Assembly: GCA_028292565.1 (NCBI GenBank)
Contig: JAQGMD010000300.1
Coordinates: 1 to 10,988, forward strand
Length of the DNA stretch: 10,988 nucleotides
Source of the DNA: Burkholderia sp.
GTDB lineage: Bacteria; Pseudomonadota; Gammaproteobacteria; Burkholderiales; Burkholderiaceae
Direction: 5' to 3'
The notes under the pieces were generated by a model. It was not told the DNA's origin. It was given only the letters and a program-made list of their open reading frames with translations, and ran no database searches. The translations under genes and the position numbers were made by a program. This document shows positions 6,010 through 10,988 of this stretch, in pieces (the stretch's first letter is position 1; each line of letters opens with the position of its first letter).

Positions 6010-6564
6010 TTACACGCCGTGGTTGTAATCATCTTCGTATTGCCGGACCTGGAATCCTTCGCCGCCCGGCGCCGGTGTTGTCTCACGGCCTTCCACCTGG
6101 TACTGGAACAGCATGTTCATGAACAGGTACATCGGCTTGGTCTTGATGACCAGCGCGCGCGCCGGTTTATCCGACGAGGCATTGAAGTGCTGGTGCACGC
6201 AGTTGTTGTGAACGATGGCGATGTCGCCGGCCTTCCAGTCATAGCGGATGCCGTCGTGGATCTCGTAGCCTTCGCCGTCCAGGATGTAAAACGCGGCTTC
6301 ATTGACATGGCCATGCTTCTGCGACTTGCCGCCGGGGCCGTATTCTTCGAGGTGGATATGGAATGTCTGGGTGATGCCGTCCTTCGGCTCGACATAGTGG
6401 CGGCTGAATGCCTGCGGGCCGTCGGTAAATTTGATTTCCTTGCCTTTGCGTACACGCGGCTGCGCACGCAGGCGTGTCAGCTCGTCCTTCAGGTTGTACG
6501 GCCCCGCGATGGCGCGAACGAAGGTCCGGTTCTTGTTGCTGTGGTAATGCGATTCGTTGCTCAT
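6010..6564 (-). CDS. single-domain cupin protein with a three-His metal site (Glu ligand replaced by Ala)
   Basis: This 184-residue protein has one cupin barrel (about 68-145). Motif 1 reads QKHGHVNEAAFYILDGEG: H84 and H86 are kept, but the usual Glu ligand position is A90, with a Glu one place earlier (E89). Motif 2 is GDIAIVHNNCVHQHFN (113-128) with H124. A three-His site with Ala at the Glu position is known from gentisate and salicylate 1,2-dioxygenases, which cleave aromatic rings, but those are two-domain proteins near 350 residues and this is half that size. AGAGGAG six bases before the ATG supports the start. It is followed 46 bases later by the second cupin, and together they total 388 residues. 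They might form a hetero-complex that mimics a bicupin; this is inference. Confidence 0.87.
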   Translation of the reverse strand: MSNESHYHSNKNRTFVRAIAGPYNLKDELTRLRAQPRVRKGKEIKFTDGPQAFSRHYVEPKDGITQTFHIHLEEYGPGGKSQKHGHVNEAAFYILDGEGYEIHDGIRYDWKAGDIAIVHNNCVHQHFNASSDKPARALVIKTKPMYLFMNMLFQYQVEGRETTPAPGGEGFQVRQYEDDYNHGV

Positions 6565-6626
6565 GTTGCGCTCCTCTTTTTCTCTTCCTCAGATTGATCG
6601 TTTCCGCCTGTTGCTCGCGTGCGGAG

Positions 6627-7439
6627 TCAGACTCCGTACTTGTCCAGCTCATAGCGGCGTGGCTTCAGTGAGCGGCAAATCTCGCGCACCAGCCCCGTCT
6701 GCGGCAGAGAGATTCCGCATTGCTGCGCCATCTCCTGCACGATTTCCATGTCGTCTTCCGCCCATGCCATTGACTGCTTGCCCCAGTTTTCGAGCGCGCC
6801 ATTGGTTGCGCTGCTGGTCAGGAGCGCATGTCGCAGGGCACTCACGTCCACGTTGTAGCGTTGCGCCAGCGCCAGTGCTTCATGATTGGCAACCAGGCAT
6901 GCCCACAAAATCAGATTGTTCGCCGCTTTGGATACCTGGGCAGTTCCGATGCCGCCGCTATGCACCACATCCGACGAATAAGCCGACAACACCGGCGTCA
7001 GGCGTTCGACTACTTCCTGGTCACCGCCGACAAACGACAGCAAGGTGCCCTCGTCCGCCGCCCTGCCGCCGCGGCACACTGTCGAATCGACCACGTGGAC
7101 ACCGCGGGCTTCCGCCTGCTCCGCGAGTTCCTTCACAGTGTTCGGATGTATTGTGCTCAACACCGCGATGATGGTGCCGGGCCGCGCGTGATCTAGCAGT
7201 CCGCCCTCGGCATTGAGCAGTTCGCGTACTTCGCTGTCATAACCGACGCAGATCAGAATTGCGTCGGAGGCGGAGGCGAGGCGTTGCAGCTCTGCGCACC
7301 ACTTGCCGCCGCGCGCTTCGACGTCCGCCTGGCGCGCCACATTCCGCTCGCTGACCAGCACTTTGAAACCGGCGCGATGAAGATGACCGATAATCGGCAT
7401 CCCCATGCGTCCGGCGCCAACGAGTCCTATTGATTTCAT
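6627..7439 (-). CDS. NAD(P)-dependent beta-hydroxyacid dehydrogenase (3-hydroxyisobutyrate dehydrogenase family)
   Basis: The product oxidises a hydroxy acid or reduces the matching aldehyde or ketone in the cytoplasm. The nucleotide-binding motif is at the start, IGLVGAGRMGMPI (4-16). The substrate loop is DSTVCRGGRAADEGTL (118-133). The catalytic Lys is K171 in GGIGTAQVSKAANNL. The family's usual loop is D-x-P-V-S-G-G; here VCRGG replaces VSGG, closer to variants such as sulfolactaldehyde reductase, so 3-hydroxyisobutyrate is not expected as substrate. I chose ATG 7439 because the glycine motif should begin within a few residues of the N-terminus. The longer reading from 7493 would add 18 unrelated residues and overlap the ATPase gene. 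The start is eight bases after the ATPase stop with only a weak upstream site, so translation is probably coupled. Length 270 is slightly short of the usual 290. Confidence 0.87.
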   Translation of the reverse strand: MKSIGLVGAGRMGMPIIGHLHRAGFKVLVSERNVARQADVEARGGKWCAELQRLASASDAILICVGYDSEVRELLNAEGGLLDHARPGTIIAVLSTIHPNTVKELAEQAEARGVHVVDSTVCRGGRAADEGTLLSFVGGDQEVVERLTPVLSAYSSDVVHSGGIGTAQVSKAANNLILWACLVANHEALALAQRYNVDVSALRHALLTSSATNGALENWGKQSMAWAEDDMEIVQEMAQQCGISLPQTGLVREICRSLKPRRYELDKYGV

Positions 7440-7447
7440 GGTCGAAA

Positions 7448-8569
7448 TCACGCGGCCTTCTGCAGCCTGGCGTCGTCCTGCACAGTGATGCACTTCTCCG
7501 GATTCAGGCGCAGGTAGACCGTATCGCCGACCGATGCATTGATTGACGGGTGGACCCTGGCAAGGATCTCCCGATCGCCAACCTTGACCTGGTAATCCAT
7601 GTATTCGCCCAGGAACACCTTGAGGTGGACCTTGGCTTCAATGACGTTCACGCCTTCGGGGCGCGAGGTGCACAGTTCGACATCTTCCGGGCGCACCGAA
7701 ATCAGCACGCGTTCGCCGATCCCGTACTGGTCGAGTGACGTGACGCTCAGTTTGCCGACAGTCGAATTCACGCGATAAGCACCCGGTGTCGCCTCCGCTG
7801 CCTCGATCGATCCCTCGATGAAGTTGGTGAGGCCGACGAAGTCGGCAACAAACTTGTTGCGTGGCCGCTCGTAGATATCGCGCGGCGAACCGATCTGGAT
7901 GATCTGCCCTTCGCTCATGACCGCGATCTCGTGGGACAGCGCCAGAGCTTCGCCCTGGTCGTGCGTAACGTAAATGGTGGTCAGCTTGAGTTCGCGCTGC
8001 ATGCGTTTCAATTCGAAACGCATGCGCTCACGCAGCTTGGCATCCAGATTCGACAGCGGCTCGTCCAGCAGCAGCAGCTTCGGCTCCATTACCAGTGCTC
8101 GCGCCAGCGCCAGGCGCTGCTGCTGGCCGCCCGACATCTTGGTCGCTTCGCGTCCGGCATACTGGTCGAGACCCACAGCGGTCAGCACGCGCATCACCTG
8201 GTCTTCAATCTGCTTCTTGTTCAATTTGCGGGAGCCCACATGGAGCGGGAACGCGGCGTTCTCGAACACGTTCATGTGCGGCCAGATCGCATAGGACTGG
8301 AACACCATGCCGAAGTTACGCTTGTTCGGCGCGATGAACACGTTCTTCGCGGACGAGTAAACCGCCACGCCGTTGACGGTAATATCACCTGACTTCGGGC
8401 GCTCGAGGCCTGCGATCGACCGTAGCGTGGTGGTCTTGCCGCATCCGCTCGGGCCGAGCAGCGTGAACAGTTTTCCTTCCGGTACATCGAAGGTGATGTT
8501 CTGCGCGGCCTTGACGATCTGACCCTTGTCGTTCGGGTACTCGGTATAGAGGTTTTTTACGCTCAGCAT
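7448..8569 (-). CDS. ABC importer ATPase (iron/polyamine type, with TOBE domain)
   Basis: This 373-residue protein drives the importer from the cytoplasmic face. All ATPase motifs are present: Walker A GPSGCGKTT (39-47), Q-loop Q91, signature MSGGQQQR (145-152), Walker B LLLLDEP (165-171), D-loop SNLD (173-176) and switch His H203. The C-terminal third (about 240-373), with the VRPEDVEL stretch, is the TOBE region typical of the FbpC/PotA/MalK group. GGAG seven bases before the ATG supports the start. It follows the permease gene by 34 bases and is eight bases ahead of the dehydrogenase. Substrate specificity lies with the binding protein encoded further down the same run, not here. Confidence 0.95.
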   Translation of the reverse strand: MLSVKNLYTEYPNDKGQIVKAAQNITFDVPEGKLFTLLGPSGCGKTTTLRSIAGLERPKSGDITVNGVAVYSSAKNVFIAPNKRNFGMVFQSYAIWPHMNVFENAAFPLHVGSRKLNKKQIEDQVMRVLTAVGLDQYAGREATKMSGGQQQRLALARALVMEPKLLLLDEPLSNLDAKLRERMRFELKRMQRELKLTTIYVTHDQGEALALSHEIAVMSEGQIIQIGSPRDIYERPRNKFVADFVGLTNFIEGSIEAAEATPGAYRVNSTVGKLSVTSLDQYGIGERVLISVRPEDVELCTSRPEGVNVIEAKVHLKVFLGEYMDYQVKVGDREILARVHPSINASVGDTVYLRLNPEKCITVQDDARLQKAA

Positions 8570-8603
8570 AGTTGTCTCCAGAATCTTCTATTGGTCTGTC
8601 TTG

Positions 8604-10346
8604 TTATTCTTTGATGCCGAATTTCTTGCCCAGCATCTGCGCGATCATCACCAGGATGAACAGGGCAATGATGAACATGACACCCAGGGCCGAGAGCTCG
8701 ACATACTGGCCGTTCTCCCACAGTTCCCAGATCAGGATCGCGATCACTTCCGTCCCGGGGCTGTACAGCAGGATGGATGTGGACAGCTCACGGATCGACA
8801 CGATCAGGATGTAGATCCAGCCCGCCAGCAGGCCCGGCTTCAGCAACGGCAGGATGATGCGGCGGAAGGATGTGCCCCACGAGGCACCACTCATTGCGGC
8901 CGACTCTTCCAGCTCCTTGTGTATCTGCAGCATGGAGGTCGTGTTATAGCGCAGGCCGTAAGGCATGAAGCGTGTGACGTACGCAATGAACATGATCCAC
9001 ATCGTGCCGTAGATGCCGATGTCGAAGTTCAGGTAGAACACCATGATGGCGAGACCCAAAACCAGGCCCGGGAACACCATCGGCAGCGACGCCAGGTTAT
9101 CCAGCAGCCAGCGGCCCGGCAGTTTGGTTTTCACTACGATCCAGCAGATGACCGAAGTAACCAGCATGATGATGGTGGCGCTGCCGACTGCCAGGATGAA
9201 GCTGTTCCAGACCGAGGTGGCCAGGGTCGGGTAGTTGAACATGAAGCGGTAGGCGTCGAGGGTCAGCGTCTTCATGGCTGCCATGGACGGAACGGCGTAG
9301 TACTTCTGCAGCGACGACCAGACCAGGACCGCGAAAGGCAAGATCACGATCAGCAGGAAGTAGACGATGAAGATCGCAGCTGTCAGGTAACGCCAGTTTC
9401 CGAGGTCCATCGCACGGGGACGATAGCCCTTGCCGGTCACGGTCGAGTACTTGCTGCCCTGGCTGGACAGGCGCGACTGGAAGTAGATACCGGCGGTGGT
9501 GATCAGCAGCAGGGTCACTGCATAAGACGATGCCAGGCCGATCTTGCTCGGGTACTGGTGGATTGCCTGATAGATGGCAGATGTAAATACCTGGATGCCG
9601 ACCGGCAGGCCAAGCAGTGCAGGCACCTCGAACGATTCGATGGCGCGCACAAACAGGATCAGGAAGGTCGCGAAAATCGCCGGCCACGTGAGTTTCAGCG
9701 TGATGCGCCATGCAATCTGTCCGATGCCGGCGCCGCTCATCATCGCGGACTCTTCAAGGGACGGATCCATCGAGCGGAACGCCGCTGTCATGATGAGGAA
9801 TGCCATCGGCGAATAGTGCAGGCCTTCTACCCAGATCATGCCCCACATCGAATACACGTTGAAGAACACGTAATCGGTGCTGAACCAGCTCTGCAGCAGC
9901 AGGTTGAGGATGCCGATCTTCGGGCTGCCGAGCAGGATCCAGGCCACTGTAAAAAGGATGCCGGGAATGATCAGTGGGATGATAGACAGCGCGAAGAACA
10001 GTGACTTGAACGGGGTGTTGGTTCGCTCATTCATCCAGGCCAGCAGGGTGCCGACGAAGAACGCGAAAGTAGCGGTGCCTGCGGCGAAGACGAGGGAACT
10101 GTTGAAGAGGTGCAGGGTTTCGACGCTACTGTATGCAGAGGCATAGTTCTGCCAGGTGAATACCGCCGGCTTCGTTGCGGTTTCAGGGGTGAAGAAACTC
10201 TGCCATACCAGGAAGCCCAGGGGCATCAATGCCAGGTAAGCGACCCAGGCTACGCAAACGCCGATAATCACCCATTTCAGATCGATGCGTCGCCACAGGG
10301 GCGGCTTGTCCGTGGGTTGAACGTTGAGTTTTCCTACTGCTTCCAT
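8604..10346 (-). CDS. ABC importer permease with two fused MetI-like domains (FbpB-like)
   Basis: This 580-residue inner-membrane protein has about 12 hydrophobic segments in two homologous halves, so one chain forms the whole translocation pore, as in FbpB-type permeases. Each half has the cytoplasmic coupling loop that contacts the ATPase: LEESAMMSGAGIGQIAWRIT (197-216) and LEESAAMSGASWGTSFRRII (479-498). A hydrophilic stretch at about 291-319 links the halves. AAGGAG eight bases before ATG 10346 supports the start. It is the first gene of the run and lies behind a sigma70-like promoter and an operator shared with the oxygenase gene. The leader is about 118 bases long. The high similarity of the two coupling loops points to an old internal duplication, normal for the family. 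Confidence 0.94.
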   Translation of the reverse strand: MEAVGKLNVQPTDKPPLWRRIDLKWVIIGVCVAWVAYLALMPLGFLVWQSFFTPETATKPAVFTWQNYASAYSSVETLHLFNSSLVFAAGTATFAFFVGTLLAWMNERTNTPFKSLFFALSIIPLIIPGILFTVAWILLGSPKIGILNLLLQSWFSTDYVFFNVYSMWGMIWVEGLHYSPMAFLIMTAAFRSMDPSLEESAMMSGAGIGQIAWRITLKLTWPAIFATFLILFVRAIESFEVPALLGLPVGIQVFTSAIYQAIHQYPSKIGLASSYAVTLLLITTAGIYFQSRLSSQGSKYSTVTGKGYRPRAMDLGNWRYLTAAIFIVYFLLIVILPFAVLVWSSLQKYYAVPSMAAMKTLTLDAYRFMFNYPTLATSVWNSFILAVGSATIIMLVTSVICWIVVKTKLPGRWLLDNLASLPMVFPGLVLGLAIMVFYLNFDIGIYGTMWIMFIAYVTRFMPYGLRYNTTSMLQIHKELEESAAMSGASWGTSFRRIILPLLKPGLLAGWIYILIVSIRELSTSILLYSPGTEVIAILIWELWENGQYVELSALGVMFIIALFILVMIAQMLGKKFGIKE

Positions 10347-10371
10347 TAGAGCGTCTCCTTCGAATTGCTTC

Positions 10372-10385
10372 AGCGTTTTTACGCT
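10372..10385 (-). other. small stem-loop in the ABC operon leader
   Basis: AGCGT and ACGCT form a five-base-pair stem with a four-base loop, about 26 bases before the permease start codon and 10 to 15 bases ahead of its ribosome binding site. It is short and may be chance, though the position could affect translation. Confidence 0.25.
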
Positions 10386-10427
10386 TGATTTATGAATTCT
10401 TTTTTACCTGCTCTGCGGCATTTATAT

Positions 10428-10469
10428 GTTCCGCTATGTAGAACGTCGGTCTACATAGAAAGACGGAAC
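10428..10469. promoter_or_regulatory. operator with inverted repeat (IclR-like), matching the oxygenase operator
   Basis: GTTCCGCTATGTAGAAC (10428-10444) matches 14 of 17 positions of the site at 1052-1068. A nine-base perfect inverted repeat follows: CTATGTAGA (10434-10442) and TCTACATAG (10450-10458) around a seven-base spacer, then CGGAAC (10464-10469) as the mirror of GTTCCG (10428-10433), with five extra bases on that side. The site lies from the predicted transcription start to about +40, where a bound repressor would block the ABC operon. Confidence 0.65.
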
Positions 10470-10470
10470 G

Positions 10471-10499
10471 AATTTACCGGCCTGTTTTACCTCTGTCAA
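10471..10499 (-). promoter_or_regulatory. sigma70-like promoter of the ABC importer operon
   Basis: On the minus strand a perfect TTGACA (10494-10499) is followed after exactly 17 bases by TAAATT (10471-10476), which matches four of six -10 positions. Transcription should start near 10464, inside the GGAAC half-site of the operator. It drives the permease and probably the genes down to the binding protein. Predicted by eye. Confidence 0.7.
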
Positions 10500-10598
10500 C
10501 AGAAATTGATCTACTTTAGGTTTCTCGGCGTAAATAAGGCGTTTTCACTACGTGCGGCCTGTCGTTACACCTTCCGTCGACGCTTCAAACAGTGAGTT

Positions 10599-10988
10599 TC
10601 AGAGCTCGAGTTTGGCCCGGTGGTAATCCCACACCTTTTGCAACAGATTCGGTTTCCACAAATTGCGGCTGATGACTTCGACCTGTTCGGCTGACAGCAC
10701 CGCCGGCGTCCCTATCTGCGAGGCTAGGTGCTGGCGCTGCGCGGTCTCTTCTAAATAGAAAGCCAGTACGAAGGCTTCGAGGATGCCTTCCGCGGCCACT
10801 ACCGAGCCATGCGACTTGAGCATGACGACCCGATGCGCGCCGAGCGCTGCGGCGAGTTCTTCACCGAGGCCTTTGTTGTTGATGGATGCGGTCTTGGGGA
10901 ATTGCTGGATAGCGCCCAGCACTGCTGCTTGCATGATGACCGGCTCTACCGGACGGCCAACCATGCTGAACAGCGTGGACCAGAGGGG
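10599..10988 (-). CDS. class II aldolase/adducin-family protein, C-terminal part (5' end outside window)
   Basis: The frame is open from the right window edge to the TGA at 10599-10601. The ATG at 10964 is internal, since eight more codons (PLWSTLFS) read in frame to the edge; 129 codons are visible. The stretch HRVVMLKSHGSVVAAEG followed by EAFVLAFYLEETAQRQ is the typical C-terminal half of the class II aldolase fold, and the His in SHG is the third zinc ligand. The first two zinc His and the catalytic acid would lie outside the window. Members include sugar-phosphate aldolases and, in phthalate pathways, dihydroxyphthalate decarboxylases of the PhtC/OphC type. Given the oxygenase nearby, a decarboxylase role is a fair guess, not shown. 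The gene points toward the ABC operon but is separated from it by a 252-base promoter region. Confidence 0.85.
   Translation of the reverse strand, partial: PLWSTLFSMVGRPVEPVIMQAAVLGAIQQFPKTASINNKGLGEELAAALGAHRVVMLKSHGSVVAAEGILEAFVLAFYLEETAQRQHLASQIGTPAVLSAEQVEVISRNLWKPNLLQKVWDYHRAKLEL

Noticed and set aside
6622..6636. Palindrome CGGAGT-CAG-ACTCCG over the dehydrogenase stop codon
   Set aside because: The stem is only six base pairs, with no T-tract and located inside a likely operon; probably chance.
7440..7493. Upstream start at 7493 for the dehydrogenase
   Set aside because: It would add 18 residues before the nucleotide-binding motif and overlap the end of the ATPase gene. ATG 7439 gives the normal family N-terminus.
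8601..10004. Long open frame on the plus strand (467 codons)
   Set aside because: It is antisense to the ABC permease with extreme His/Gln/Asp/Arg content, an artefact of the membrane-protein codons on the other strand.
10392..10595. Small plus-strand frame of 67 codons in the ABC promoter region
   Set aside because: It covers the promoter and operator of the opposite strand, shows no domain and has no convincing ribosome binding site.

Overview
The window looks like accessory catabolic DNA from a betaproteobacterium, most likely Burkholderiales and perhaps Oxalobacteraceae. The reasons are GC in the high fifties by eye, AAGGAG/GAGGAG ribosome binding sites, a Rieske oxygenase next to an iron-type ABC importer, and GTAG-type REP sequences. 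The genus is a guess. No rRNA, tRNA, CRISPR or transposase gene was seen.

Layout. (1) 1-966, minus: a phthalate-dioxygenase-type Rieske oxygenase whose 3' end is cut by the window edge. (2) 967-1192: a divergent control region with a sigma70-like promoter and GTTCC/GGAAC half-sites. (3) 1193-1570, plus: a Rieske ferredoxin. (4) 1571-1842: a convergent intergenic space almost filled by a concentric inverted repeat with a GTAG-type REP pair (REPIN) at its core. (5) 1843-4139, minus: a DMT/EamA transporter and, upstream of it, an Fsr-like MFS transporter. (6) 4255-10346, minus: a six-gene run read as two-domain ABC permease, ABC ATPase, beta-hydroxyacid dehydrogenase, cupin, second cupin, periplasmic binding protein. 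(7) 10347-10598: a promoter/operator region. (8) 10599-10988, minus: the C-terminal part of a class II aldolase/adducin-family protein, with its 5' end outside the window.

How it may work together. The importer genes would bring in an organic acid. The oxygenase plus ferredoxin would hydroxylate it. The dehydrogenase, the aldolase-family enzyme (some relatives are dihydroxyphthalate decarboxylases) and the two cupins are candidate later steps. The substrate cannot be read from sequence; an aromatic or related carboxylate is the best inference. The two catabolic promoters carry nearly the same 17-bp imperfect palindrome just downstream of their predicted start sites, which ties oxygenase and importer to one regulator, probably IclR-type and encoded outside the window.

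The most interesting points are the shared operator, the tandem cupins with different metal sites, the pairing of a phthalate-type oxygenase with a naphthalene-type ferredoxin, and the REPIN-centred element.
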